Shown here piece by piece: positions 1 through 7,340 of a stretch of DNA of 22,924 nucleotides; the first letter of the stretch is position 1; each line of letters begins with the position of its first letter. The DNA is from a virus, in the IMG/VR virus record IMGVR_UViG_3300033388_001512, positions 1 through 22,924 of that record; one strand, 5' to 3'. The notes below the pieces were generated by a model, which worked only from the letters and a program-made list of their open reading frames with translations, was not told the origin of the DNA and made no database searches. Made by a program: the position numbers and the translations under genes.

Positions 1-2141
1 TGTCTATTTTCAAATATAAACTTGCCATCCTCTCGAACAAAGAACCTACCGCCCTCTGCTTCTACCACCTGCTCAATCTCATATAAAGCAGTATTGCCAC
101 CATACCAAGCGACCGGAATAGTCTGTATCCCTGCGTCAAAATCCATATCGGCTAATGTAAAACCGCATTCTATCAATATAGCCTTAACATAATCAGCAGT
201 ATTTATATTTATATTCAACGACCCTTCAGGTAACTTATAGTTCCTCAAATACTCCATTTTGTCGTAAAAATGTATAGCTGTGGTCTTGTTTCTTAAACTA
301 GATTTTGGCAACTGAGAAACCCCATTAAATACTTCGCAATACTCACTCCCGAAGCCTAAACTTATTCTCCCGTTTCTATTAGGTTTAATATAATCAGTAA
401 TATTGTTTTCTTCACTATCCATATAACAAGATCTCTCTGTATGAGACGTGTAAGTGGTGTCGGCATCCATAAAACAATTAATTGTCTTATAAGTATCAAA
501 CATACCCTCTAAGACACAATCATTATCCCTTTCGCTATCAGTTCCGGGGTATCTGCCCCATAAAACACAATCTCTATCGGCTTCACTCTCAACCTGACCG
601 TATATAACACAATCTCTGTCTCCACCGCTATCAGTTCCATCACCTTTTCCATCTATAACACAGCTCCTGACAACTCCTTCTAATTCTCCACCCAAAATAG
701 CACTCACTGAAGTATGAGTCGAAGTATCCTGTCCCCATAATCTACAACTTCTCGAAACGCTTTCGATATCTTCCTGACCGCTTACAACACAATCAGTATC
801 TCTCTCCGAACTGGTCTTACCCCATACTCTACAATCTAAGTTTGTTTGATCTTCACTTAATCCATGCAAAACCGCATCTCTATCGCCATAGCTCTCAACC
901 TGACCAAAAGAAACTGCGTCTCTGTCAACTTCACTAGTGTCCATACCAGCAATAATACAGTCGTTATCTCTTTCGCTAGTTAGCGTCTGTTCTAATTCTG
1001 CTTCTATCATTAAAAAGCTCGGCCCAATATATACACTAAAATCTGCGTATTTACCCTCTTTTCTAATATATGAATTATCATCAGCATCTATTAATCCAAG
1101 GTTGCTACTCTTTTTGAGAATTATATCATGGTTCCATAATCTAGTTTCTGATATTTCGCTACCTGATATTTCAGCTCCAATCGAAGTATCATATAATCTA
1201 GCATATCCAGTAGCAGTTGCTCCTGTTCTATAAAAATGGCAATAGAAATAACTATCTAAATTTCCGGGAGCAATATCAAAATCTGCCATATTTAATATTA
1301 CTCTATTATCAGAAGGAAGATAATTATAAGTAGTTGCATGTAAAAAATTATAGCTTCCGAATGGAATAAAAGTATTTGTTTTAGTCCAATTGCCAGTTTG
1401 AGTAATATATAAATTCCAAGCATGAGCATAACCAATATATGTGCTATTTATCACTCTCATTTTTACTATATATCTATGACCTGCGATTAAAGTTATATTC
1501 CCTGAAGTAACCCATGTCGGACTAGATTCCGTAGTGCCTAAATTGGTTCCCGGAACTATTAAGTCTGTATCCATATCAAATAAACCAACATAAACTTTCC
1601 CCCCAGGCTCTGATTCTATTAATACCTCGAAATTAGTAATTATAGTCCCATCATTATTTCCGAATTCAAATGCGCTAGGATATTGAGTTATTTCATGGTA
1701 ATCAACAGCATTGGTCGCTTGATATAATATTTTATTAATATTAGTTTGAGTTGATGATATTAAATCAGCTTCTTGTATGATTACAACCTTAGGAGAATGT
1801 ATATAAGAAGCCCCGGATGATGTTTTATATCCTTGACCATATCTTTTACTACCAGATAATGTAATAGCACTAGATCTTACTCTTACCGGATTGGTAGAAG
1901 TAGTAGAAACCTCACTATCAACAACGAAATTATCATCAGTAACATTATTTAATCTACAATAAGCGGTAATTCCAACTCCGCTAGACCACAAAACAGCCTC
2001 AAAATAATATGTAGCATCGGAAAATTTGCTAACATCAATACGAATATCACCCCCTGGTAATACGCTAGTTGCATTATAAGAAGTGCTAGTAGTAGAAACA
2101 GAACTTGCACCAAAGCTATAATATTTTGCTATCTTATTCAT
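1..2141 (-). CDS. Tail tip / hub-adhesin protein (3' end beyond window)
   Basis: An open frame starts at ATG 2141 and stays open for 713 codons to the left edge, so the C-terminus is missing. Its start overlaps the stop of the previous gene by 8 nt. Residues about 5-125 and 265-385 look like two copies of one beta-sandwich domain (shared 'Y.RL...SE.S' pattern), with another beta-rich stretch at 160-255. Residues about 388-575 hold 13 short repeats with consensus R-D-x-C-V-x-x-G. From about 578 the sequence changes to a tail hub (gp27-like) pattern: 'DYIKPNRNGRISLGFG', then 'ADYVKAILIECGF', then 'EAEGGRFFVREDGKF'. I infer a tail-tip protein in which binding domains are fused to the hub core. 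The hub N-terminal piece seems to be the separate gene at 3374-3601. Confidence is high for a tail protein and moderate for the domain roles. Confidence 0.8.
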   Translation of the reverse strand, partial: MNKIAKYYSFGASSVSTTSTSYNATSVLPGGDIRIDVSKFSDATYYFEAVLWSSGVGITAYCRLNNVTDDNFVVDSEVSTTSTNPVRVRSSAITLSGSKRYGQGYKTSSGASYIHSPKVVIIQEADLISSTQTNINKILYQATNAVDYHEITQYPSAFEFGNNDGTIITNFEVLIESEPGGKVYVGLFDMDTDLIVPGTNLGTTESSPTWVTSGNITLIAGHRYIVKMRVINSTYIGYAHAWNLYITQTGNWTKTNTFIPFGSYNFLHATTYNYLPSDNRVILNMADFDIAPGNLDSYFYCHFYRTGATATGYARLYDTSIGAEISGSEISETRLWNHDIILKKSSNLGLIDADDNSYIRKEGKYADFSVYIGPSFLMIEAELEQTLTSERDNDCIIAGMDTSEVDRDAVSFGQVESYGDRDAVLHGLSEDQTNLDCRVWGKTSSERDTDCVVSGQEDIESVSRSCRLWGQDTSTHTSVSAILGGELEGVVRSCVIDGKGDGTDSGGDRDCVIYGQVESEADRDCVLWGRYPGTDSERDNDCVLEGMFDTYKTINCFMDADTTYTSHTERSCYMDSEENNITDYIKPNRNGRISLGFGSEYCEVFNGVSQLPKSSLRNKTTAIHFYDKMEYLRNYKLPEGSLNININTADYVKAILIECGFTLADMDFDAGIQTIPVAWYGGNTALYEIEQVVEAEGGRFFVREDGKFIFENR
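418..980 (-). repeat. 13 short protein repeats (solenoid-like) in the tail tip gene
   Basis: Residues about 388-575 of the tail tip protein contain 13 diverged units of 11-17 residues. The usual core is (S)-x-x-R-D-x-C-V-x-x-G, for example 'ERDNDCIIAG', 'DRDAVLHG', 'DRDCVIYG' and 'DRDCVLWG'. Ten of the 13 units keep a cysteine at the same place; the others have alanine. Regular short units with a fixed small or Cys residue and Gly turns suggest a beta-solenoid with a ladder of stacked residues. The DNA copies have drifted, so this is an old array. Confidence 0.8.
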
Positions 2142-2397
2142 TTATCTTTTCGAGTGCTTTCTCGATTTTAGCCTTTGACATTTTCCTTGAGAATACAACT
2201 ATCACTTCATCGCCTGTCATAGTAACCCCATTTATTCCGCTACCTTTTCTCTTTATACTAGATTGTTTATCAAAAAAACTATCCACATGACTAGCGTCCC
2301 AATCATCGGGAAAAATAGATCTGTCGAACACATAAGAAGTATAAGGCAACTTCCCATTAAACATTCTACTTTCTTTTCTTATTTTATCCGAATTCAT
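2134..2397 (-). CDS. Small distal-tail region protein, unknown function
   Basis: An 87-residue protein I do not recognise. It is mixed and charged, with no signal peptide or membrane segment. The middle, 'KGSGINGVTMTGDEVIVVFS', looks beta-rich and is followed by a Lys/Glu-rich helical tail ('KMSKAKIEKALEKINE'). A strong ribosome site (AAGGAGG, 6 nt before the ATG) lies inside the end of the preceding gene, which it overlaps by 14 nt; its own stop overlaps the start of the tail tip gene by 8 nt. The tight coupling suggests a tail-tip accessory or assembly protein (inference from position). Confidence 0.75.
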   Translation of the reverse strand: MNSDKIRKESRMFNGKLPYTSYVFDRSIFPDDWDASHVDSFFDKQSSIKRKGSGINGVTMTGDEVIVVFSRKMSKAKIEKALEKINE

Positions 2398-2770
2398 CTA
2401 AAACCTCCTTGTCTTTATCGTCTAGTTTGACCACAGATGCCTCGCTGTTGCCATTTTCATCATCAACCCATATATCGATAGCTTTATCATCAAAAATAGC
2501 CCTAACGCCAGTTAGGATTGTATGTTTAGTAACTCCGCCCATAAATTGGTCTTGTATCGCTTTATGCAAACCTCTGTATGTTATGGCTTTAGGCGGATAG
2601 TAAATCCTGCCTTTGCAATCAACATACATCATTGTTATTTTGCATTTACTTTTTCTCAGATAATCTTCCAGTAAAAACCAAGGCGATCTTCCACCAATTT
2701 CTTCTTTCAAAACACCTTCATTCTCTACTAGAGTCTTGCCATTGCTCAAATTAGCAACCCATCTAGCCAT
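2384..2770 (-). CDS. Distal-tail region protein, unknown function
   Basis: A 128-residue soluble protein without a recognised domain. It opens with 'MARWVANLSNGKTLVENEG', has an Arg/Lys-rich middle ('YLRKSKCKITMMYVDCKGRIYYPP') and ends in a very acidic tail ('KLDDKDKEVLDEFG'). The start is backed by AGAAGG four nt upstream. It lies in a tight string of genes between the tape measure and the tail tip protein, so a tail-tip or accessory role is likely, but only position supports that. Confidence 0.75.
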   Translation of the reverse strand: MARWVANLSNGKTLVENEGVLKEEIGGRSPWFLLEDYLRKSKCKITMMYVDCKGRIYYPPKAITYRGLHKAIQDQFMGGVTKHTILTGVRAIFDDKAIDIWVDDENGNSEASVVKLDDKDKEVLDEFG

Positions 2771-2787
2771 AGTGCCTTCTTTCTAAA

Positions 2788-3342
2788 TCAATAATAGGTA
2801 AGTTCAGCTCTTACAGCGAATGCGGTCTTTTCTCCCACACTCTCAGGTGAAGCAGACATTGCAACATAAAAATCATGTGAAGTCGAAGCTGACTGATTTC
2901 CGAGTGAAACACCACTTGCCTGACCTTCGGCATTAGTCCAGTTAGTATCACCCTGTTCTAAAGCTTGAAATGTAACTCCTGTCGGCGCCGAAGTAACAGT
3001 ATTCCCATCATAAGCATAAAATAAACCATTTTCAGTAGCCACGCTTGAAGTATGAGAAAAATTAAACTTTATGCAATCAGTAGTTAATAATGTATTGCAA
3101 TTAATCGTTCCGCCTCCCTTATCGCATTGATTAGATGAAATATACTTAATCCCTATCAAATGAGGCGAACCACAAGCGTCTGTATCAGTCCCAGCCGAAG
3201 TCCTGATGTGCATTGAGTCCTGATATTCTCCTACTGTGATCTTGTCACCATAACTTGCGCCATAAAAACCGATTAAATTAGTAGCGCTAATAGTAAAGTT
3301 CCAATCTGCACCATCATGCGCAGTAACAGTCCATGTAGCCAT
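2788..3342 (-). CDS. Beta-rich virion protein, probable tail or decoration component
   Basis: A 184-residue protein rich in Thr, Ser, Gly and Asn, without signal peptide or membrane segments. It looks all-beta: 'MATWTVTAHDGADWNFTISA', 'YGASYGDKITVGEYQDSMHIR' and, at the end, 'GEKTAFAVRAELTYY'. It carries six cysteines. I recall similar 'MATWT...GASYGD.ITVGEYQDSMH' proteins from uncultured phages, always as hypotheticals, but could not search for them. The start is supported by AAAGG 7 nt upstream. It is the first complete gene between the two proposed halves of the hub and most plausibly a surface or decoration subunit of the tail tip (inference). Confidence 0.75.
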   Translation of the reverse strand: MATWTVTAHDGADWNFTISATNLIGFYGASYGDKITVGEYQDSMHIRTSAGTDTDACGSPHLIGIKYISSNQCDKGGGTINCNTLLTTDCIKFNFSHTSSVATENGLFYAYDGNTVTSAPTGVTFQALEQGDTNWTNAEGQASGVSLGNQSASTSHDFYVAMSASPESVGEKTAFAVRAELTYY

Positions 3343-3373
3343 AATAAACCTTTCTTCTTAAATAAACATTTTC

Positions 3374-3601
3374 CTAATCTGGCGTATATTTGTTATCGTT
3401 ATTACTTAAAATAATATCTGCCTGAGCCGAGTGAGTTCCGCCCACAGGTTCTTTAATTGACCTCTCGACACTTAAACTCAACACTCTATGACTCTCATTG
3501 TCATAATTATCGTCTAAATCCCAATCTATTTCAACTTTCTGTATTATGTTTCTTTTTTTATGTGCTGTGTTTGTAGTAAACTCGGAACTCACATCCTGCA
3601 T
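3374..3601 (-). CDS. N-terminal fragment of a tail hub protein (split gene)
   Basis: A 75-residue protein that reads like the first domain of a larger phage tail hub: 'MQDVSSEFTTNTAHKKRN', 'KVEIDWDLDD', 'RVLSLSVERS', then 'SAQADIILSNNDNKYTPD' and a TAG stop. In hub proteins of this type, the 'L.N.D..YTPD' strand pair is normally followed by a 'Y..P.R...I..GF' segment in the same chain. Here that segment appears only in the tail tip ORF near position 400. The ATG overlaps the previous stop (TAATG), indicating coupled translation. Reading through the TAG meets TGA after 19 codons and does not restore hub sequence. It could be a working half of a two-chain hub or a relic; the intact frame and coupling favour a working gene. 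Confidence 0.75.
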   Translation of the reverse strand: MQDVSSEFTTNTAHKKRNIIQKVEIDWDLDDNYDNESHRVLSLSVERSIKEPVGGTHSAQADIILSNNDNKYTPD

Positions 3602-3972
3602 TAGCTCCTCGCTTCCGTTTCGATAATAGTTATTTTGGCTTGTATGTATGGATTAGTTCCACTACCTATAAAATCCTTAGCTGATTGTATTCTAGCTTTG
3701 ACTTTCTTCTGCACTAAATCAGGCCAACGATCTAGCCAACTTAATCTTAAATCTTCTGCTGAGTCTATAAAATCCTCGATATTATCATAATCAGCCTGCT
3801 TCATATTAGGATAATCAAACTCATATTGATATTTCCAATATAAAACATCTGTATTAGTAGCACCTCCTAATGTTTCTTGGTCGCTTTCGCCATATATTTT
3901 CGTTCTAGTCGGCTTTGTTGGTAAAGGTAGTTCTTGCTCATTGCTACCATCAATCAAACTTGGCTTGTTCAT
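3601..3972 (-). CDS. Minor tail protein in the distal-tail (Dit) position
   Basis: A 123-residue protein directly after the tape measure, where siphoviruses encode the distal tail protein. The N-terminal third is a Pro/Thr-rich strand ('ELPLPTKPTRTKIYGES'). The middle has 'YWKYQYEFDYPNMKQADYDNIEDFID', typical of small minor tail proteins that measure a loading segment, and the C-terminus is beta-rich ('PYIQAKITIIETEARS'). The start has AGGA 7 nt upstream. It is far shorter than classical Dit proteins, so it may be only the ring-forming part. Assignment rests on position and general pattern. Confidence 0.65.
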   Translation of the reverse strand: MNKPSLIDGSNEQELPLPTKPTRTKIYGESDQETLGGATNTDVLYWKYQYEFDYPNMKQADYDNIEDFIDSAEDLRLSWLDRWPDLVQKKVKARIQSAKDFIGSGTNPYIQAKITIIETEARS

Positions 3973-3974
3973 AA

Positions 3975-5789
3975 TTAAATCCTATCTAAGTTAAATACCG
4001 GACTCTGTCCTTTCCCTTTCATAACATCATCGATACTTTTGGCGATCTTCTCTGCATAGGCTCTCTGAGTCGAGTCATCTACCGGACTTGCAGGAACATT
4101 TATTGTGATATTCCCCATACCGCCTGCTTTGTCCAAAGGCACGACTGCCTCAGGCCCCGCTTCACCGACCATAGCTAAAGTTGGTCTAGTGACAATTCCG
4201 CCCTCAGCTAATTGAGGTATCATAGGAATATTAATCCCCGGCACTTTATTAAATCCACTGATTGCAGTATTTAGTGGCTTGATAACTGCATTGACTCCCG
4301 ACTTGAATGTGTTTTTTATACTATCCCACATTGAACTAAATATCATTTTAATACCATCTGCAATTCCTAGAGTCCCGTCTTTCCACCCATTGAATACATC
4401 TATTATTGTATTGATATAATTTGAAATACCATTATAAAGAGTTTTGAAATAATCTATTACTCCCAATACCCAAGATTTTACTATATCATAAGACTGAATA
4501 AACCCATTTATCATTTGTGATATAACCCAAACTATACCTTTTATCACATAAATAACTGCTAATATAGCTCCCACTAATGCTAATCCTAATACTATCGCCA
4601 AGAATTTTAATACTGGTATCAAAACAGGAGATATTAAATCCCACAACTTCTGTAATTCAGGTAATAACTGGTCTTTAATAGTCCCCCATAATGACAAAAT
4701 CGCACTCCATATCAAACCAACTACTAATTTCAAATTATCTAGTGCTGGTTGTATTATAACCATAATATTTCCCCATCCGCCCAAATAATCAATTAGCTTT
4801 TTGATAATTAAACCCAAAGCAACGCCAATAGCTATAAACGGCAACAGAGGAGATATAACTGCCCATATACCAGAAGCAACCCCATATAAAGCAGGAGCAA
4901 GCGCTCCTAATAATATACCTGCTACAATATATCCATTGTCTTTTATATATTCCATCAAATTTTTAGCCCAAGCAATCATCGTTTCGCTATTATTATCTAC
5001 ATAATTGACAAAAACACTTAATGCGTTTTTTACAGTATCGAATATCCCAGTTTGCTTAACAAACTCTGAACCGAATATAACTATATTATCCATCATATTA
5101 GACCAAAGCTGATTGAATGTTCCTGCTTGATTGGCGAATGCATCAGCGAACATTCCTCCTGCAGAGCCAGCATCCTCAAAAGCTTTCATCACAACTTCAG
5201 ATGTTAATTCTCCGCTATCTTTTAATGACTCCATCGATTTGCCAGTAGATTTTTCTATCATTTCAGTAAATGCCGGTATAGCTCCTTGAAATTGTCGAAT
5301 ATCCATGGCTGTTATCTTTCCAGTAGAGGCTATTTGTTGCAAATTCAATATAATTCTATCCATTTCAGGCGCACCCTTACCAGAAGCAGAAACAGCTTTC
5401 CCCACATTGAGCAACATATCTATTGCCTTATCACCGTCTTTGGTTATTGTCGCTAAGGCTTGAGTCCCTCTAGTTAGCCCTGCAAGCTCAAAAGGAGTGC
5501 TGGCAGCTTCTTTTTTTATTCTAGTCATTACTGCGTCTGCTTTGTCTGCAGATCCTAGTAAAGTAACAAAACCCATTCTCATAGCCTCCAAATCACCAGT
5601 AGTTTTCACAGCACTAAATGCCAATGCACCCATAGCAGTAGCAGCCCCTGCTAATCCCAATGCAACCTTGTTAGAGGCAGTAATAGACTCTTTGCTAAAT
5701 CCTTTTATTTTGCTAGTAGCTCGACCAATACCTTTTTCAAAGTCTGATAAATTAGCTTTGATTTTTACAATTATATCGCCGACATTCAT
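3975..5789 (-). CDS. Tape measure protein
   Basis: A 604-residue tail length-determining protein. The start follows the preceding stop with no gap (TAAATG). After a short basic N-terminus, residues about 65-245 match the tape-measure N-terminal domain: 'LEAMRMGFVTLLGSADKA', 'EAASTPFELAGLTRGTQALA', 'QIASTGKITAMDIRQFQG' and 'FNQLWSNMMDNIV'. Two long hydrophobic stretches follow (about 285-340 and 385-430), expected of a protein that may enter the host membrane during DNA injection. Near the C-terminus is the common 'LAEGGIVTRPTLAMVGEAGPEAVVPLD' signature, here given as 'LAEGGIVTRPT' plus 'GEAGPEAVVPL'. At roughly 1.5 angstrom per residue the tail would be about 90 nm (inference). No peptidase domain is seen. 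Confidence 0.95.
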   Translation of the reverse strand: MNVGDIIVKIKANLSDFEKGIGRATSKIKGFSKESITASNKVALGLAGAATAMGALAFSAVKTTGDLEAMRMGFVTLLGSADKADAVMTRIKKEAASTPFELAGLTRGTQALATITKDGDKAIDMLLNVGKAVSASGKGAPEMDRIILNLQQIASTGKITAMDIRQFQGAIPAFTEMIEKSTGKSMESLKDSGELTSEVVMKAFEDAGSAGGMFADAFANQAGTFNQLWSNMMDNIVIFGSEFVKQTGIFDTVKNALSVFVNYVDNNSETMIAWAKNLMEYIKDNGYIVAGILLGALAPALYGVASGIWAVISPLLPFIAIGVALGLIIKKLIDYLGGWGNIMVIIQPALDNLKLVVGLIWSAILSLWGTIKDQLLPELQKLWDLISPVLIPVLKFLAIVLGLALVGAILAVIYVIKGIVWVISQMINGFIQSYDIVKSWVLGVIDYFKTLYNGISNYINTIIDVFNGWKDGTLGIADGIKMIFSSMWDSIKNTFKSGVNAVIKPLNTAISGFNKVPGINIPMIPQLAEGGIVTRPTLAMVGEAGPEAVVPLDKAGGMGNITINVPASPVDDSTQRAYAEKIAKSIDDVMKGKGQSPVFNLDRI

Positions 5790-6110
5790 TTAATACCTCT
5801 TTTTCAAGGATTGAGTGTTTGACATTTTCCTTTTTAGTATTTCGAGACCAGCTTTATCTAACTTGTTTTCTTTTTCCGCCTTACCTAGTCTAGATTGTAG
5901 CTCTTTTTGTAATCTCTCCAAACTACTCTTTCCTGTTTTTCTAGTATCTATATCATAAACAGGTTTTGGATCGTTCGCTATGGCTAATTGTAGTAATGCC
6001 TCCTCGGCTTTTATGATTTCAATCTCTGTGACAAGTCCTATGAAAACACTATAAGGCATTTTTAACATCTCTGTGTATGAAATGTTATAAAAACGAGCAA
6101 ACCTCGCCAT
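5790..6110 (-). CDS. Tail assembly chaperone, T-type extension (made by -1 frameshift)
   Basis: A 106-residue frame between the G-type chaperone and the tape measure, the lambda gpG/gpGT arrangement. It is helical and charged; 'SSLERLQKELQSRLGKAEKEN' suggests a coiled coil. It lies in the -1 frame of the upstream gene, and the frame is open back to the slippery run at 6137-6143. A shift there would fuse 88 residues (counted from ATG 6400) plus nine linker residues (RKRADLIKT) to this ORF. The ATG at 6110 has no visible ribosome site and sits in the loop of the frameshift stem, so most product is probably the fusion. In this family the fusion recruits tail tube subunits to the tape measure. 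Confidence 0.85.
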   Translation of the reverse strand: MARFARFYNISYTEMLKMPYSVFIGLVTEIEIIKAEEALLQLAIANDPKPVYDIDTRKTGKSSLERLQKELQSRLGKAEKENKLDKAGLEILKRKMSNTQSLKKRY

Positions 6111-6143
6111 AGTTTTAATTAGGTCTGCCCGTTTTCTTTTTTT
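6094..6143 (-). promoter_or_regulatory. Programmed -1 ribosomal frameshift signal
   Basis: On the coding strand the run A-AAA-AAA (6143-6137, part of eight A's) lies in the X-XXY-YYZ phase of the upstream frame (GAA AAA AAA GAA). After a 5-nt spacer (6136-6132), a 10-bp stem forms between 6131-6122 (CGGGCAGACC) and 6103-6094 (GGTTTGCTCG), with an 18-nt loop and two G-U pairs. The stem encloses both the zero-frame stop and the downstream ATG. Slippery site, spacer and stem together match the classical signal in phage tail chaperone genes. Confidence 0.9.
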
Positions 6144-6394
6144 TCGTCTACAATCTCAGAACTTATATACTCTACTAACTTCATCTGTTTTCTAAATGAG
6201 GCTTTCGATACTTCTTCTGCATCTTTCTTGTTCATTATAGACTCAAAGAACAGCTTAACGCTTCTCAAATTAGGATTATCAGTCAAATCCGATAATAAAA
6301 TCATATCATTTAAGCTCGGTTCTTTGGCGCTGTATCTTTTACCATTAAAAGTAAACTCGATACTACGATCTTCAATTTTGTCTAAATCTAACAT
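6119..6394 (-). CDS. Tail assembly chaperone, G-type
   Basis: A small acidic protein (91 residues from this start) in the lambda gpG position, between tail tube and tape measure. It contains 'EFTFNGKRYSAKEPSLNDMILLSDL', a short beta hairpin followed by helices, as is usual for this family. The zero frame ends 'VDEKKENGQT' just after the slippery run. Two ATGs are possible: the one at 6400 is only one nt from AAGGAG, while the one at 6394 is 7 nt away, so I chose 6394. It acts with its frameshift product on the tape measure during tail assembly (family knowledge). Confidence 0.85.
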   Translation of the reverse strand: MLDLDKIEDRSIEFTFNGKRYSAKEPSLNDMILLSDLTDNPNLRSVKLFFESIMNKKDAEEVSKASFRKQMKLVEYISSEIVDEKKENGQT

Positions 6395-6417
6395 TTCCAT
6401 TCTCCTTTATTTAGTTA

Positions 6418-6921
6418 TTAAGCAGTAGAGTCACCTAAAGTAGCCAAATAGTTACCATCTGCCTTACTCTCATCAACTAATGCAATAAACTCAACTTCCC
6501 AAATTCTTTCCTCGTCAATCTTATGAGGTATTGGGACTTCACTAACAGCGATACCTTTGTGCAAAATAACATCGGCCTCGCCTGAAGTGCCTTTTGGTCT
6601 GAATACCATTCTTTCAGCGCTAGCCAATCCACTCTGACCAGCAGTCTTACCGATAGTAATCTTATCAGTCCCAGTTAAAGTTCCATGTGGAATAGCTTTG
6701 ATAATCTGGTCATACTGCCATTCGGCAAAATATGCCTTAACTCTAAACTCCTCACCGATCAAAACAGCGTCAACCGGAGACGATCCGTATTCGTCAACAG
6801 TTACCATGTGAATATCTGGAGTATAAGTAACTTCTGCGCCACCCTTGGTATGACCCATTTCCTTTGAACCGATAGTTACATCACATTGTCCTAATTCAAC
6901 AGTTGTTGCGTCTTTAGTCAT
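6418..6921 (-). CDS. Major tail tube protein
   Basis: A 167-residue protein just before the tail chaperones, the standard place for the tube subunit. The sequence is beta-rich and starts 'MTKDATTVELGQCDVTIGS'. It has 'GGAEVTYTPDIHMVTVDEYGSSPVDAVLIGEEFRVKAYF', seen here as a strand, loop and strand, then 'DQIIKAIP', 'PHKIDEERIWEVEFIALVDES' and a flexible C-terminus. This is the pattern of the small tail tube family that stacks as hexameric rings. No Ig-like C-terminal domain is present. Loosely spaced AGGAG (11 nt before the ATG) precedes the start. Confidence 0.85.
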   Translation of the reverse strand: MTKDATTVELGQCDVTIGSKEMGHTKGGAEVTYTPDIHMVTVDEYGSSPVDAVLIGEEFRVKAYFAEWQYDQIIKAIPHGTLTGTDKITIGKTAGQSGLASAERMVFRPKGTSGEADVILHKGIAVSEVPIPHKIDEERIWEVEFIALVDESKADGNYLATLGDSTA

Positions 6922-6938
6922 AATACAACTCCTCTAGC

Positions 6939-7340
6939 TCATCTTACTTTTAGATGAACATTAATTGAAAACTCATCATTTCCGTTTTCATCTTGTCCAA
7001 TGTGAGCAGGATAATCTTGCAAACATTGACTATACATTACTTCATAGCCACCACTTTCTAAATTATAATAGTGTTGCCCATGAAATAAATCTCTAATCTC
7101 TTTGGCGATAACTTCGCCATTCTTATATCGTTTGTTTCTGATAACAAATTGCACTGTCAAATCCATTATATCAGATATTTCGCCCGTGCTACCAATACCA
7201 CCTGTCTGTCTCATCATAATACAATTTACCTGCTTTTTTCTATCAGGCTGTTTGCCTATAAATAAATCAACTCCTCTTTTGTAATTAGAGTTATTTTCTA
7301 CATATTCAGATAATTGCTGTATAAATGTAGTTTCTGCCAT
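6939..7340 (-). CDS. Tail terminator / minor capsid-type protein
   Basis: A 133-residue protein between the gp10-like gene and the tail tube, where the tail terminator (lambda gpU role) is encoded. The pattern fits the family: an N-terminal helix ('FIQQLSEYVENNS'), 'DLFIGKQPDRKKQVNCIMMRQTGG', a beta strand 'DLTVQFVIRNKRY', a helix 'GEVIAKEIRDLFHG' and a final strand 'DEFSINVHLKVR'. The start overlaps the previous stop (TAATG). It should cap the growing tail and join it to the head-closure ring. Role is inferred from order and fold pattern. Confidence 0.75.
   Translation of the reverse strand: MAETTFIQQLSEYVENNSNYKRGVDLFIGKQPDRKKQVNCIMMRQTGGIGSTGEISDIMDLTVQFVIRNKRYKNGEVIAKEIRDLFHGQHYYNLESGGYEVMYSQCLQDYPAHIGQDENGNDEFSINVHLKVR

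Noticed and set aside
412-3374. Intron or intein between the hub halves
   Set aside because: The interval contains several genes with their own starts and ribosome sites, no self-splicing protein motifs, and no recognised intron core.
3342-3376. Stop-codon readthrough restoring the hub after TAG
   Set aside because: The frame after TAG runs into TGA after 19 codons, with no hub-like sequence, and overlaps the ribosome site and start of the next gene.
3374-5789. Diversity-generating retroelement feeding the tail tip
   Set aside because: No reverse transcriptase and no template/variable repeat pair is visible in the window.
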